Part shown: positions 29,364-41,702 of the stretch, in pieces
How positions within the stretch are numbered: position 1 is the stretch's first letter
How the letters are laid out: each line of letters opens with the position of its first letter
From: Escherichia whittamii
GTDB taxonomy: Bacteria > Pseudomonadota > Gammaproteobacteria > Enterobacterales > Enterobacteriaceae
Assembly: GCF_014836715.1 (NCBI RefSeq)
Contig: NZ_JACSQI010000002.1
Location: 62,001 to 126,000 of the forward strand
DNA length: 64,000 nt
Direction: 5' to 3'
Notes under the pieces: generated by a model
Databases searched by the model: none
What the model saw: the letters and a program-made list of their open reading frames with translations, nothing else
What the model was told of the DNA's origin: nothing
Translations under genes and position numbers: made by a program

Positions 29364-29394
29364 AAGGCGGCTTTATGCCGCCTTTTGCATTTTT
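29364..29394 (+). terminator. Intrinsic terminator after ydgH
   Basis: A perfect 8-bp stem AAGGCGGC/GCCGCCTT with a TTTAT loop, followed by TTGCATTTTT. It lies 18 bases after the ydgH stop. Confidence 0.85.
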
Positions 29395-29529
29395 AGCACA
29401 AATTTCCCAGTGACCATTGCATGTAGACACATCTCTTCGTAAAATCCCGCGCTTCAGTGGCAAACACCATTTTTATGCGTTCTGCCCTAATATTTATTCT
29501 TTTAAACATGTTTTAAACACTGGATATCG

Positions 29530-30912
29530 ATGGAAAAGAAACTGGGACTGAGCGCACTCACCGCGCTGGTATTAAGCTCAATGCTGGGCGCGGGTGTTTT
29601 CAGTCTGCCGCAAAATATGGCGGCGGTTGCCAGCCCGGCAGCACTGCTCATCGGCTGGGGTATTACTGGCGCTGGCATCTTATTGCTGGCCTTTGCCATG
29701 CTGATCCTGACACGCATACGTCCCGACCTTGACGGCGGTATTTTTACCTATGCACGGGAAGGATTTGGCGAGTTAATCGGCTTCTGCTCCGCATGGGGGT
29801 ACTGGCTATGCGCGGTTATCGCCAACGTCTCTTATCTGGTTATCGTCTTTTCCGCATTAAGTTTCTTCACTGATACGCCGGAACTACGCCTGTTTGGCGA
29901 TGGTAACACCTGGCAATCGATCGTCGGTGCATCGGCATTATTGTGGATTGTTCACTTTTTGATCCTGCGCGGCGTACAAACCGCCGCCAGCATTAACCTG
30001 GTGGCGACATTGGCAAAATTATTGCCGCTTGGTTTGTTTATTGTGCTGGCGATGATGATGTTCAAACTGGACACCTTCAAGCTCGACTTTACAGGCCTTG
30101 CGCTTGGCATACCGGTATGGGAACAAGTGAAAAACACCATGCTGATCACACTGTGGGTATTCATTGGTGTGGAAGGTGCGGTGGTTGTTTCTTCACGCGC
30201 CCGGAATAAACATGATGTTGGCAAAGCAACGCTTCTGGCGGTGCTTTCCGCACTGGGCGTTTATTTATTGGTCACGCTGCTTTCGCTGGGTGTGGTTGCG
30301 CGTCCTGAACTTGCTGAGATTCGTAACCCGTCTATGGCCGGTCTAATGGTGAAAATGATGGGGCCGTGGGGCGAGATTATCATCGCTGCCGGATTGATCG
30401 TTTCCGTTTGTGGCGCGTATTTAAGCTGGACCATTATGGCGGCAGAAGTCCCCTTCCTGGCTGCTACCCATAAGGCATTCCCGCGCATTTTTGCGCGCCA
30501 GAATGCACAAGCAGCGCCGTCTGCCTCGCTGTGGCTGACTAACATCTGCGTGCAAATTTGTCTGGTTCTGATCTGGCTGACCGGTTCCGATTACAACACG
30601 TTGCTGACCATCGCCTCAGAAATGATTCTGGTACCCTATTTCCTGGTTGGCGCGTTCTTGTTGAAAATCGCTACTCGTCCGCTGCATAAAGCGGTAGGTG
30701 TCGGTGCCTGCATTTATGGCTTATGGTTATTATACGCTTCAGGCCCAATGCACCTGTTGTTGTCCGTCGTTCTGTATGCGCCAGGGCTACTGGTCTTCCT
30801 GTACGCGCGTAAAACGCATACACATGATAATGTATTGAATCGTCAGGAAATGGTGCTGATTGGCATGCTGTTAATTGCCTCGGTTCCGGCAACCTGGATG
30901 TTGGTGGGATAA
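29530..30912 (+). CDS. ydgI: APC-family amino acid antiporter YdgI (ArcD-like)
   Basis: A 460-aa inner-membrane protein with 12 predicted helices, of the basic amino acid/polyamine antiporter group. Opening MEKKLGLSALTALVLSSMLG with GAGVFSLPQN is typical of APC transporters (the helix-1 GAGVF substrate loop). Close relatives exchange arginine and ornithine. No arc catabolic operon is adjacent, so the in vivo substrate pair is uncertain. It lies 37 bases before folM on the same strand. Confidence 0.9.
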   Translation: MEKKLGLSALTALVLSSMLGAGVFSLPQNMAAVASPAALLIGWGITGAGILLLAFAMLILTRIRPDLDGGIFTYAREGFGELIGFCSAWGYWLCAVIANVSYLVIVFSALSFFTDTPELRLFGDGNTWQSIVGASALLWIVHFLILRGVQTAASINLVATLAKLLPLGLFIVLAMMMFKLDTFKLDFTGLALGIPVWEQVKNTMLITLWVFIGVEGAVVVSSRARNKHDVGKATLLAVLSALGVYLLVTLLSLGVVARPELAEIRNPSMAGLMVKMMGPWGEIIIAAGLIVSVCGAYLSWTIMAAEVPFLAATHKAFPRIFARQNAQAAPSASLWLTNICVQICLVLIWLTGSDYNTLLTIASEMILVPYFLVGAFLLKIATRPLHKAVGVGACIYGLWLLYASGPMHLLLSVVLYAPGLLVFLYARKTHTHDNVLNRQEMVLIGMLLIASVPATWMLVG

Positions 30913-30949
30913 CTGTCGTCCCATCGTTTGCTTGCAAAGGAGATTAACG

Positions 30950-31672
30950 ATGGGGAAAACCCAACTCTTGCCAATATTAATTACTGGCGGAGGTCGTCGC
31001 ATCGGCCTCGCCCTCGCCTGGCATTTTATTAATCAAAAGCAACCGGTGATTGTCAGCTATCGGACGCACTATCCTGCCATTGATGGGCTGATTCAGGCGG
31101 GTGCGCAGTGTATTCAGGCTGATTTTTCAACAAACGACGGTGTGATGGCATTTGCCGATGAAGTGCTAAAGAGCACCCACGGCCTGCGTGCCATTTTGCA
31201 TAACGCCAGCGCGTGGATGGCGGAAAAACCGGGTACACCGCTGACTGATGTTCTGGCCTGCATGATGCAGATCCATGTTAATACCCCTTACCTGCTCAAC
31301 CATGCGTTGGAAAGATTACTGCGCGGTCACGGACACGCTGCCAGCGATATCATTCACTTCACCGATTATGTGGTGGAGCGCGGAAGCGACAAACATATTG
31401 CCTATGCTGCAAGCAAAGCGGCACTGGATAATATGACCCGTTCGTTTGCCCGCAAGCTGGCACCGGAAGTGAAAGTGAATTCTATTGCGCCGTCGCTGAT
31501 CCTGTTTAACGAGCATGACGACGCCGAATATCGCCAACAGGCGCTGAATAAATCACTGATGAAAACCGCGCCTGGTGAGAAAGAAGTTATCGATCTGGTC
31601 GATTACTTACTCACCAGTTGCTTTGTAACCGGACGCAGTTTCCCGCTTGATGGCGGCCGCCATTTGCGTTAA
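30950..31672 (+). CDS. folM: Dihydromonapterin/dihydrofolate reductase FolM
   Basis: A 240-aa short-chain dehydrogenase with TGGGRRIGLALA (residues 12-23) as the cofactor loop; the Arg pair after the glycines favours NADPH. The catalytic YAASKAAL Tyr/Lys pair and the C-terminal FPLDGGRHLR are present. FolM reduces dihydromonapterin to tetrahydromonapterin and has weak dihydrofolate reductase activity. The start is the ATG at 30950, after AAAGGAGATTAACG; the upstream frame overlaps the end of ydgI. Its stop overlaps the convergent ydgC stop by 4 bases. Confidence 0.95.
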   Translation: MGKTQLLPILITGGGRRIGLALAWHFINQKQPVIVSYRTHYPAIDGLIQAGAQCIQADFSTNDGVMAFADEVLKSTHGLRAILHNASAWMAEKPGTPLTDVLACMMQIHVNTPYLLNHALERLLRGHGHAASDIIHFTDYVVERGSDKHIAYAASKAALDNMTRSFARKLAPEVKVNSIAPSLILFNEHDDAEYRQQALNKSLMKTAPGEKEVIDLVDYLLTSCFVTGRSFPLDGGRHLR

Positions 31673-32004
31673 TGCAGCTTCATCCAGCAAATAATTAGCA
31701 CCCATGCGCTTAGGCCCCAGCACGCAACAGAACCCACAAAAGCAGCGGGCAAGCGCATGATTCCGGTGAAATACCACAACGACGCCAGATAAACAAAATA
31801 GGGAATAATCGACCACATACTGAAAACGATTGTGGTACGTAAGGCTTCAATGCCGCGTTCACTGACAACAATATAATGCGCGATGAGCGCGAAGGTCGGG
31901 AAAAGCGGGATCAGCCCGGCGATATAGTAATTTTTCGTTTTAGCTAATACACCAATCAACACCACCACCAGCGCCCCAAGCGCGGCTTTGATTACCAGCC
32001 CCAT
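31669..32004 (-). CDS. ydgC: GlpM-family inner-membrane protein YdgC
   Basis: A 111-aa hydrophobic protein with about four membrane helices, similar to GlpM, which in Pseudomonas affects alginate synthesis. MGLVIKAALGALVVVLIGVL is the first helix. It is divergent from rstA and overlaps the end of folM. No enzymatic motif is visible. Function in E. coli is not established. Confidence 0.9.
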   Translation of the reverse strand: MGLVIKAALGALVVVLIGVLAKTKNYYIAGLIPLFPTFALIAHYIVVSERGIEALRTTIVFSMWSIIPYFVYLASLWYFTGIMRLPAAFVGSVACWGLSAWVLIICWMKLH

Positions 32005-32059
32005 CTTTTTACCTTAACACTTTCATAACAAGTCATCAGTAGAATACCCGATGCAACCT

Positions 32060-32076
32060 TGTTTAGAAACGATTGA
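32060..32076 (+). promoter_or_regulatory. Possible PhoP box upstream of rstA
   Basis: TGTTTA-N5-GATTGA: the first hexamer is a perfect PhoP half-box, the second a poor one. It lies 57-73 bases before the rstA start. rstAB is a known PhoP-regulated operon in E. coli, which raises the prior. Confidence 0.4.
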
Positions 32077-32132
32077 TAGTAAGTAAAATCAGCGCGGTGT
32101 ATTGTGACGTTTTTATATCTGACGTGAATGAT

Positions 32133-32852
32133 ATGAACACTATCGTATTTGTGGAAGATGACACAGAAGTCGGTTCATTGATTGCAGCGTACCTGGCAAA
32201 GCATGATATGCAGGTTATCGTGGAGCCGCGCGGCGACCATGCCGAAGAGACAATTCTGCGGGAAAATCCGGATCTGGTGCTGCTCGATATCATGCTGCCA
32301 GGTAAAGACGGAATGTCCATCTGCCGCGATTTACGCGCAAAGTGGTCCGGGCCGATTGTTCTGCTGACCTCCCTCGATAGCGATATGAACCACATTCTGG
32401 CGCTGGAAATGGGCGCCTGCGATTATATTCTCAAAACAACGCCCCCCGCTGTTCTGTTGGCGCGTTTACGTTTACATTTGCGTCAGAATGAACAAGCGAC
32501 GCTGACCAAAGGTATTCAGGAAACGTCTCTGACTCCTTACAAACCATTGCATTTCGGTACGTTAACTATCGACCCCATCAACCGCGTAGTGGCGCTTGCT
32601 AACCATGAGATTTCACTCTCGACGGCTGATTTTGAATTGTTATGGGAATTAGCCACCCATGCCGGACAAATTATGGACCGCGATGCGCTGCTGAAGAATT
32701 TACGCGGCGTCAGTTATGACGGGCAGGATCGTAGCGTGGATGTGGCTATTTCGCGGTTACGAAAAAAACTGCTCGATAACGCTGCCGAACCCTACCGCAT
32801 TAAAACCGTGCGTAACAAAGGCTATCTTTTTGCGCCTCATGCGTGGGAATAA
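32133..32852 (+). CDS. rstA: Response regulator RstA (OmpR family)
   Basis: A 239-aa regulator: receiver domain (about residues 1-120) with the acidic pocket EDD near residue 8, phospho-acceptor Asp in LVLLDIMLPGKDG, and Lys in YILKTTPP; then the OmpR-type winged helix (about 140-235). It responds to RstB and activates asr at acid pH; its box lies before asr in this window. The start is the ATG at 32133, giving the standard receiver N terminus MNTIVFVEDD; a frame reaching back to 32073 would overlap the promoter. rstB follows after 3 bases. Confidence 0.96.
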   Translation: MNTIVFVEDDTEVGSLIAAYLAKHDMQVIVEPRGDHAEETILRENPDLVLLDIMLPGKDGMSICRDLRAKWSGPIVLLTSLDSDMNHILALEMGACDYILKTTPPAVLLARLRLHLRQNEQATLTKGIQETSLTPYKPLHFGTLTIDPINRVVALANHEISLSTADFELLWELATHAGQIMDRDALLKNLRGVSYDGQDRSVDVAISRLRKKLLDNAAEPYRIKTVRNKGYLFAPHAWE

Positions 32853-32855
32853 GCG

Positions 32856-34157
32856 ATGAAAAAACTGTTTATCCAGTTTTATCTTTTGCTGTTTGTCTGC
32901 TTTCTGGTGATGTCTCTACTGGTTGGTCTGGTGTACAAATTTACCGCCGAACGTGCAGGTAAACAGTCGCTGGATGATTTGATGAACAGTTCGCTGTATC
33001 TGATGCGTAGCGAATTACGCGAGATCCCTCCGCACGACTGGGGGAAAACGCTGAAGGAGATGGATTTAAATCTCTCTTTCGATCTGCGCGTCGAACCGCT
33101 GAGTAAATATCATCTCGATAATAACGCCATGCACCGATTGCGTGGCGGAGAGATTGTTGCTCTGGATGATCAGTACACCTTTTTACAGCGTATCCCGCGC
33201 AGCCACTACGTTCTCGCCGTGGGTCCCGTTCCTTATCTTTATTTTCTCCATCAAATGCGTTTGCTGGATATCGTGCTGATCGCCTTTATTGCCATTTCCC
33301 TCGCCTTTCCGGTGTTTATCTGGATGCGTCCGCACTGGAAAGACATGTTAAAACTGGAAGCGGCGGCGCAACGATTCGGCGATGGCCATCTCAATGAACG
33401 TATTCACTTTGATGATGGTTCGAGCTTTGAACGACTTGGCGTGGCGTTTAACCAGATGGCGGATAATATCAACACGTTGATCGCCAGTAAAAAGCAGCTT
33501 ATCGATGGCATTGCCCATGAACTGCGAACGCCATTAGTGCGCCTGCGATATCGGCTGGAGATGAGCGACAACCTGAACGCCACAGAGTCCCAGGCCTTGA
33601 ATCGCGATATCAGTCAACTGGAAGCCTTAATTGAAGAACTGCTGACTTATGCCCGACTCGATCGCCCACAGAATGAACTGCATCTTAGCGAACCAAACCT
33701 GCCGTTGTGGTTGTCAACACATCTGCAAGATATTCAGGCAGTGACCCCCGACAAAACGGTACGGATAAAAACGCTCATGCCAGGTAATTACGCGGCGCTG
33801 GATATGCGCTTAATGGAGCGCGTGCTGGATAACTTGCTCAACAACGCCCTGCGCTACTGCCATTCAACCGTTGAAACCAGCCTGCTACTGGCAGGAAACA
33901 GAGCGATATTGATTGTTGAAGATGATGGTCCGGGGATTGCGGCAGAAAATCGCGAACATATCTTTGAACCCTTTGTTCGCCTCGATCCTAGCCGCGACCG
34001 GGCAACTGGCGGCTGTGGGCTGGGGCTGGCGATTGTCCACTCTATTGCTCTGGCAATGGGCGGCACGGTCAATTGTGACACCAGCGAACTGGGGGGCGCC
34101 CGCTTCTCGTTCAGCTGGCCACTATGGCACAACATCCCGCAATTTACTTCTGCCTGA
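32856..34157 (+). CDS. rstB: Sensor histidine kinase RstB
   Basis: A 433-aa inner-membrane kinase: helix 1 (about 5-30), a periplasmic sensor of roughly 100 residues, helix 2 (about 135-155), a HAMP linker, the phospho-acceptor His in IAHELRTPLVRLRYR, and the ATPase domain with N box NALRYC, G1 DDGPGI and G2 GCGLGLAI. It phosphorylates RstA. It is translationally close to rstA (3-base gap). The MgrB/PhoQP cascade feeds into this operon in E. coli. After its stop come 42 bases to the TerB site. Confidence 0.96.
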   Translation: MKKLFIQFYLLLFVCFLVMSLLVGLVYKFTAERAGKQSLDDLMNSSLYLMRSELREIPPHDWGKTLKEMDLNLSFDLRVEPLSKYHLDNNAMHRLRGGEIVALDDQYTFLQRIPRSHYVLAVGPVPYLYFLHQMRLLDIVLIAFIAISLAFPVFIWMRPHWKDMLKLEAAAQRFGDGHLNERIHFDDGSSFERLGVAFNQMADNINTLIASKKQLIDGIAHELRTPLVRLRYRLEMSDNLNATESQALNRDISQLEALIEELLTYARLDRPQNELHLSEPNLPLWLSTHLQDIQAVTPDKTVRIKTLMPGNYAALDMRLMERVLDNLLNNALRYCHSTVETSLLLAGNRAILIVEDDGPGIAAENREHIFEPFVRLDPSRDRATGGCGLGLAIVHSIALAMGGTVNCDTSELGGARFSFSWPLWHNIPQFTSA

Positions 34158-34199
34158 CGCCATACGCACAGTGGTCAAGTAGCCGTCACTGTGCTATAA

Positions 34200-36561
<2,362 letters not shown>

Positions 36562-36670
36562 GGCCTGCTCCTCACCTGATTAATTTTTTTCTTCTTTGCT
36601 TACGTCAAGCAACTTTTAGCTCACTCATTATTTACTATTTGATAACAAATGTTTGGTATTTCGTGCCATG

Positions 36671-36702
36671 TAAAAAAGCCGCCCCGAAGTGAAGGGCGGC
36701 TC
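36671..36702 (-). terminator. Intrinsic terminator between fumA and fumC
   Basis: On the minus strand an 8-bp stem AGCCGCCC/GGGCGGCT (36677-36684 with 36694-36701) is followed by six T (plus-strand AAAAAA at 36672-36677). It closes fumA transcripts about 150 bases past the stop, after the BIME. Confidence 0.85.
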
Positions 36703-36730
36703 ATATTGTTAACAAAGTGCATGTTGTTTA

Positions 36731-36831
36731 TGCCGAATGCGGCGCGAACGCCTTACCCAGCCTACAAAATATTGCAAATTCAACAGGTTATTAATTCATT
36801 TGTAGGCCTGATAAGTGTAGCGCATCAGGCA
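36731..36831. repeat. BIME (two REP units) between fumA and fumC
   Basis: Left REP at 36731-36765 (TGCCGAATGCGGCG ... CCTAC) and right REP at 36801-36831 (TGTAGGCCTGATAAG ... CATCAGGCA) are in inverted orientation with a 35-bp spacer, the usual E. coli BIME layout. It would form a stable 3' structure in the fumA mRNA. Confidence 0.88.
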
Positions 36832-36850
36832 AATATCACTCTTACCCAGT

Positions 36851-38497
36851 TTATTTCACACAGCGGGTACACTGCGTGAGTTGTATCTGCTGGAAGAAAT
36901 CATTTCCTTTGTCATCCACAAGAATAAATGCCGGGAAATCTTCCACCTCGATTTTCCAGATAGCTTCCATTCCCAGTTCAGGATATTCAACACATTCCAG
37001 GCTCTTAATACTTCCCTGCGCCAGCACTGCCGCAGGGCCGCCGATACTGCCGAGATAGAAGCCGCCATGTTTTTTACAGGCATCCGTCACCTGCTGGCTG
37101 CGGTTACCTTTCGCCAACATGATCATGCTGCCGCCCTGCGATTGCAGTTGATCGACGTAAGAATCCATCCGTCCGGCGGTCGTTGGGCCAAGCGAACCGG
37201 AGGCATAACCTTCCGGCGTTTTTGCCGGACCCGCGTAGTAAATCGGATGATCTTTGATGTATTGCGGTAACCCTTCGCCGTTGTCCATGCGCTCTTTCAG
37301 TTTGGCATGAGCGATATCTCGACCGACGATAATAGTGCCGTTAAGCGACAACCGCGTTGAAACAGGATACTGAGACAACTGTGCGAGGATCTCTTTCATT
37401 GGACGGTTAAGGTCAACACGTACCGCTTCGCCTTCTCCCACTTTGCGCAGTTCTTCAGGAATATATTTGCCTGGATTATGTTCCAGTTTTTCGATCCATA
37501 TCCCATGGCGGTTGATCTTCGCTTTGATATTGCGGTCAGCAGAACAGGAGACGCCCATGCCAATCGGGCAGGATGCGCCGTGGCGTGGAAGGCGAATAAC
37601 GCGAATGTCATGGGCGAAATATTTCCCGCCAAACTGCGCGCCCAGACCGAGATTTTGCGCTTCAATCAGCAATTCGTTTTCCAGCCCCACATCGCGGAAC
37701 GCCTGACCGTGCTCGTTCCCTTCCGTTGGCAGCTCGTCATAGTATTTCGCAGAAGCCAGTTTTACCGTTTTAAGGTTAGTTTCCGCTGAAGTTCCGCCAA
37801 TAACGAACGCAATATGATACGGAGGACACGCCGCCGTACCCAGCGTGCGCATTTTCTCAACCAGGTAATTTTTTAGTTTCCCTGGCGTCAGTAACGCTTT
37901 GGTTTCCTGATAAAGATACGTTTTGTTGGCCGAACCGCCACCTTTGGCGATGCAGAGGAATTTGTACTCGTCGCCATCAACAGCATAAAGATCGATCTGC
38001 GCTGGCAGGTTAGTACCGGTATTCACCTCTTTATACATATCCAGCGGCGCGTTTTGCGAGTAGCGCAAGTTATCTTCGATGTAAGTGTTATAGACACCGC
38101 GCGCCAGAGCCGCTTCGTCGCCACCACCGGTCCATACACGCTGCCCTTTTTTACCAACGATAATCGCAGTGCCGGTGTCCTGACAGGTCGGCAGAACACC
38201 TTTTGCGGCGATATCGGAGTTACGCAGGAATTGCAGCGCCACATATTTATCGTTTTCGCTGGCTTCCGGGTCACGCAAAATGTCGGCTACCTGCTGTTGA
38301 TGGGCCGGACGCAGCATGAATGACGCATCATGAAAAGCCTGACGCGCCAGAAGAGTTAACGCTTCTGGCGCAACTTTCAAAATCTCCTGCCCTTCAAATT
38401 CAGATACGCTGACATGTTCGCTGGTCAGCAGGTAGTACTCAGTATCATCTTTTTTGAGTGGGAAAGGAGCCTGATAATGAAAGGGTTTGTTTGACAT
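36851..38497 (-). CDS. fumA: Class I [4Fe-4S] fumarase FumA
   Basis: A 548-aa fumarate hydratase whose catalytic [4Fe-4S] cluster is held by three Cys, visible in [21 protein letters not shown] and [12 protein letters not shown]. It is the main aerobic fumarase of the TCA cycle and is oxygen-sensitive. GAGAGAAC precedes the ATG. It is divergent from manA across 198 bp. The C-terminal domain ([20 protein letters not shown]) matches the beta-type fumarase swivel domain. Confidence 0.97.
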   Translation of the reverse strand: MSNKPFHYQAPFPLKKDDTEYYLLTSEHVSVSEFEGQEILKVAPEALTLLARQAFHDASFMLRPAHQQQVADILRDPEASENDKYVALQFLRNSDIAAKGVLPTCQDTGTAIIVGKKGQRVWTGGGDEAALARGVYNTYIEDNLRYSQNAPLDMYKEVNTGTNLPAQIDLYAVDGDEYKFLCIAKGGGSANKTYLYQETKALLTPGKLKNYLVEKMRTLGTAACPPYHIAFVIGGTSAETNLKTVKLASAKYYDELPTEGNEHGQAFRDVGLENELLIEAQNLGLGAQFGGKYFAHDIRVIRLPRHGASCPIGMGVSCSADRNIKAKINRHGIWIEKLEHNPGKYIPEELRKVGEGEAVRVDLNRPMKEILAQLSQYPVSTRLSLNGTIIVGRDIAHAKLKERMDNGEGLPQYIKDHPIYYAGPAKTPEGYASGSLGPTTAGRMDSYVDQLQSQGGSMIMLAKGNRSQQVTDACKKHGGFYLGSIGGPAAVLAQGSIKSLECVEYPELGMEAIWKIEVEDFPAFILVDDKGNDFFQQIQLTQCTRCVK

Positions 38498-38695
38498 TGT
38501 TCTCTCACTTACTGCCTGGTTTGGTTATGCTCTGGGCGGGTGTTCCATTGCCCTGTTAAAAGCGAGTAACAATATCCTACACACTTTTTTAACAAAAACT
38601 GAGACAAGTACGACTTTTTGCGGCTCCAGGTTACTTCCCGTAGGATTCTTGCTTTAATAGCGGGATTAATTTCCACATTTAAACAGGGATTGATC

Positions 38696-39871
38696 ATGCA
38701 AAAACTCATTAACTCAGTGCAAAACTATGCCTGGGGCAGCAAAACGGCGTTGACTGAACTTTATGGCATGGAAAATCCGTCCAGCCAGCCGATGGCCGAG
38801 CTGTGGATGGGCGCACATCCGAAAAGCAGTTCACGTGTGCACAATGCCGCAGGAGATATCGTTTCACTGCGTGATGTGATTGAGAGTGATAAATCGACTC
38901 TGCTTGGAGAAGCCGTTGCCAAACGCTTTGGCGAACTGCCTTTCCTGTTCAAGGTATTATGCGCAGCCCAGCCGCTCTCCATTCAGGTGCATCCGAACAA
39001 ACGCAATTCTGAAATCGGTTTTGCCAAAGAAAATGCAGCCGGTATTCCGATGGATGCCGCCGAGCGTAACTATAAAGATCCTAATCACAAGCCTGAGCTG
39101 GTTTTTGCCCTGACCCCTTTCCTCGCGATGAACGCATTTCGTCAGTTTTCCGAGATTGTCGCCCTGCTTCAGCCAGTCGCGGGCGCGCATCCGGCCATTG
39201 CTCACTTTTTGCAGCAGCCTAATGCCGAACGTTTAAGCGAACTGTTTGCCAGCCTGTTAAATATGCAGGGTGAAGAAAAATCCCACGCGCTGGCGATTTT
39301 GAAATCGGCGCTCGACAGTCAGCAGGGCGAACCGTGGCAAACTATTCGTTTAATTTCTGAATTTTACCCGGATGACAGCGGACTGTTCTCCCCACTATTA
39401 CTGAATGTAGTAAAATTGAATCCTGGCGAAGCGATGTTTCTGTTCGCTGAAACGCCGCACGCTTACCTGCAAGGCGTGGCGCTGGAAGTGATGGCGAACT
39501 CCGATAACGTGCTGCGTGCAGGTTTGACGCCAAAATATATCGATATTCCAGAGCTGGTTGCCAACGTGAAGTTTGAAGCCAAACCGGCCAACCAGTTACT
39601 GACCCAGCCCGTGAAACATGGCGCAGAACTGGACTTCCCGATTCCGGTTGATGATTTTGCCTTCTCGCTGCATGACCTTAGCAATGAAGAAACCACCATC
39701 AGCCAGCAGAGTGCCGCCATTTTGTTCTGCGTTGAAGGTGAAGCGATGCTGTGTAAAGGTTCTCAACAGTTACCACTTAAACCGGGTGAATCTGCTTTTA
39801 TCGCCGCCAACGAGTCACCGGTGACAGTGAAAGGCCACGGGCGTTTAGCGCGGGTTTACAACAAACTGTAA
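38696..39871 (+). CDS. manA: Mannose-6-phosphate isomerase ManA
   Basis: A 391-aa type I phosphomannose isomerase (cupin). Zinc ligands occur in IQVHPNK (Gln, His), NHKPELV (Glu) and ETPHAYLQG (His); the conserved Arg lies in VLRAGLTPKY. It interconverts mannose-6-P and fructose-6-P, feeding both mannose use and GDP-mannose synthesis. The start at 38696 follows AGGGATTGATC; the earlier in-frame ATG at 38618 is in the divergent promoter region. Terminator at 39928. Confidence 0.97.
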   Translation: MQKLINSVQNYAWGSKTALTELYGMENPSSQPMAELWMGAHPKSSSRVHNAAGDIVSLRDVIESDKSTLLGEAVAKRFGELPFLFKVLCAAQPLSIQVHPNKRNSEIGFAKENAAGIPMDAAERNYKDPNHKPELVFALTPFLAMNAFRQFSEIVALLQPVAGAHPAIAHFLQQPNAERLSELFASLLNMQGEEKSHALAILKSALDSQQGEPWQTIRLISEFYPDDSGLFSPLLLNVVKLNPGEAMFLFAETPHAYLQGVALEVMANSDNVLRAGLTPKYIDIPELVANVKFEAKPANQLLTQPVKHGAELDFPIPVDDFAFSLHDLSNEETTISQQSAAILFCVEGEAMLCKGSQQLPLKPGESAFIAANESPVTVKGHGRLARVYNKL

Positions 39872-39927
39872 GAGCTTACTGAAATTATTAACATCTCTTG
39901 CTAATCTTATTAAAGGCTTATAACACT

Positions 39928-39958
39928 TCAGGCGGCCAGTCCGCCTGATTTCATTTTA
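39928..39958 (+). terminator. Intrinsic terminator after manA
   Basis: A perfect 8-bp stem TCAGGCGG/CCGCCTGA with a CCAGT loop followed by TTTCATTTTA. It ends 12 bases before the ydgA start, so ydgA must use a promoter within or before this hairpin or read-through. Confidence 0.85.
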
Positions 39959-39970
39959 TGGATAATCATT

Positions 39971-41479
39971 ATGAATAAATCGCTGGTAGCGGTAGGCGTC
40001 ATTGTTGCGCTCGGCGTAGTCTGGACAGGCGGCGCATGGTACACAGGCAAGAAAATAGAAACCCATCTCGAAGACATGGTCGCGCAGGCGAACGCACAAC
40101 TTAAACTGACGGCGCCTGAATCCAACCTGGAAGTGAGTTATCAAAACTATCATCGCGGCGTATTCAGTAGCCAGTTGCAACTGGTAGTGAAACCCATCGC
40201 GGGGAAAGAAAATCCGTGGATTAAAAGTGGTCAGAGCGTCATCTTCAACGAATCTGTTGATCATGGTCCCCTCCCTCTGGCCCAGCTAAAAAAACTGAAT
40301 CTGATCCCGTCGATGGCATCGATTCAAACCACTCTGGTCAATAACGATGTAAGCAAACCACTGTTTGATATGGCAAAAGGCAAAACACCTTTTGAGATTA
40401 ACTCCCGCATTGGGTATAACGGCGATTCCAGTTCCGATATCTCTCTCAAGCCTCTTAATTACGAACAAAAAGATGAAAAAGTTGCCTTTAGCGGCGGTGA
40501 GTTCCAGTTAAATGCTGACAGAGACGGTAAAGCTATCTCCCTTTCCGGGGAGGCGCAAAGTGGTCGGGTAGACGCGGTTAACGAATACAACCAGAAAGTG
40601 CAGTTAACCTTTAATAATCTGAAAACTGACGGTTCCAGCACGCTGGCAAATTTTGGTGAACGTGTAGGTAACCAAAAACTGTCGCTGGAAAAAATGACCA
40701 TTTCAGTGGAAGGCAAAGAACTGGCCCTGCTGGAAGGCATGGAGATCAGCGGTAAATCGGACCTGGTCAATGATGGTAAAACGATCAATAGCCAACTGGA
40801 TTACTCGCTAAATAGCCTGAAAGTTCAGAATCAGGATCTGGGTAGCGGCAAGCTGACCTTAAAAGTCGGCCAGATCGACGGTGAAGCCTGGCATCAGTTT
40901 AGCCAGCAGTATAACGCGCAAACTCAAGCGCTGCTGGCACAGCCAGAGATTGCCAACAATCCTGAACTTTATCAGGAGAAAGTGACGGAAGCCTTCTTTA
41001 ACGCCCTGCCGCTGATGTTGAAAGGCGATCCGGTGATTACTATCGCGCCATTGAGCTGGAAAAACAGCCAGGGTGAAAGCGCGTTGAATTTGTCGCTGTT
41101 CCTGAAAGATCCGGCAACAACTAAAGAAGCGCCGCAGACACTGGCTCAGGAAGTTGATCGCTCGGTTAAGTCTCTGGAGGCGAAACTGACCATTCCGGTC
41201 GATATGGCAACTGAGCTGATGACTCAGGTAGCGAAGCTAGAAGGATATCAGGAAGATCAAGCTAAAAAGCTGGCGAAACAGCAAGTTGAAGGTGCATCAG
41301 CAATGGGTCAGATGTTCCGTCTGACCACCTTGCAGGACAACACCATCACCACCAGCCTGCAATATGCTAACGGTCAGATCACGTTAAACGGGCAGAAAAT
41401 GCCGTTGGAAGATTTTGTTGGTATGTTTGCGATGCCAGCATTAAACGTTCCGGCTGTTCCCGCTATTCCGCAGCAGTAA
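39971..41479 (+). CDS. ydgA: DUF945 protein YdgA
   Basis: A 502-aa protein with one N-terminal hydrophobic segment (MNKSLVAVGVIVALGVVWTG), then a long region exposed to the periplasm, without a clear cleavage site, so it is probably inner-membrane anchored. It has the DUF945 pattern of repeated amphipathic beta strands and resembles the AsmA-like bridge proteins in strand periodicity. That resemblance is an impression, not a search result. YdgA has been found as an abundant, dimeric inner-membrane protein in E. coli. Function unknown. Terminators and a BIME follow. Confidence 0.92.
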   Translation: MNKSLVAVGVIVALGVVWTGGAWYTGKKIETHLEDMVAQANAQLKLTAPESNLEVSYQNYHRGVFSSQLQLVVKPIAGKENPWIKSGQSVIFNESVDHGPLPLAQLKKLNLIPSMASIQTTLVNNDVSKPLFDMAKGKTPFEINSRIGYNGDSSSDISLKPLNYEQKDEKVAFSGGEFQLNADRDGKAISLSGEAQSGRVDAVNEYNQKVQLTFNNLKTDGSSTLANFGERVGNQKLSLEKMTISVEGKELALLEGMEISGKSDLVNDGKTINSQLDYSLNSLKVQNQDLGSGKLTLKVGQIDGEAWHQFSQQYNAQTQALLAQPEIANNPELYQEKVTEAFFNALPLMLKGDPVITIAPLSWKNSQGESALNLSLFLKDPATTKEAPQTLAQEVDRSVKSLEAKLTIPVDMATELMTQVAKLEGYQEDQAKKLAKQQVEGASAMGQMFRLTTLQDNTITTSLQYANGQITLNGQKMPLEDFVGMFAMPALNVPAVPAIPQQ

Positions 41480-41491
41480 TTCACAGACAAA

Positions 41492-41517
41492 ACGCCGGAG
41501 GATTTTCTCTCCGGTGT
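41492..41517 (+). terminator. First hairpin after ydgA
   Basis: A 9-bp stem ACGCCGGAG/CTCCGGTGT (one G-U) lies 12 bases after the ydgA stop; the 3' side is ATTC, so the U-run is poor. It is nearly identical to the second hairpin at 41671. Confidence 0.65.
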
Positions 41518-41542
41518 ATTCATATGATGACAAACAAAATAT

Positions 41543-41641
41543 TGCCTGATGCGCTACGCTTATCAGGCCTACTTTATCCTGCAACATTTCGAATTTATGA
41601 ACCTTTGTAGGCTGAATAAGGCGTTCACGCCGCATCCGGCA
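41543..41641. repeat. BIME (two REP units) between ydgA and uidC
   Basis: REP at 41543-41572 (TGCCTGATGCGCTACGC ... CCTAC) and inverted REP at 41606-41641 (TGTAGGCTGAATAAGG ... CATCCGGCA). Both fit the E. coli REP consensus well. Confidence 0.9.
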
Positions 41642-41670
41642 TAAACGACGCGTATTTTGTCAACAATCTG

Positions 41671-41702
41671 AAACGCCGGAGAGTTTTCTCTCCGGCGTTT
41701 TT
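41671..41702. terminator. Strong terminator between convergent ydgA and uidC
   Basis: A perfect 13-bp stem AAACGCCGGAGAG/CTCTCCGGCGTTT with a TTTT loop, continuing to TTTTT on the plus strand. It serves ydgA read-through and, on the minus strand, uidC (only three T there). The uidC stop begins at 41704. Confidence 0.9.
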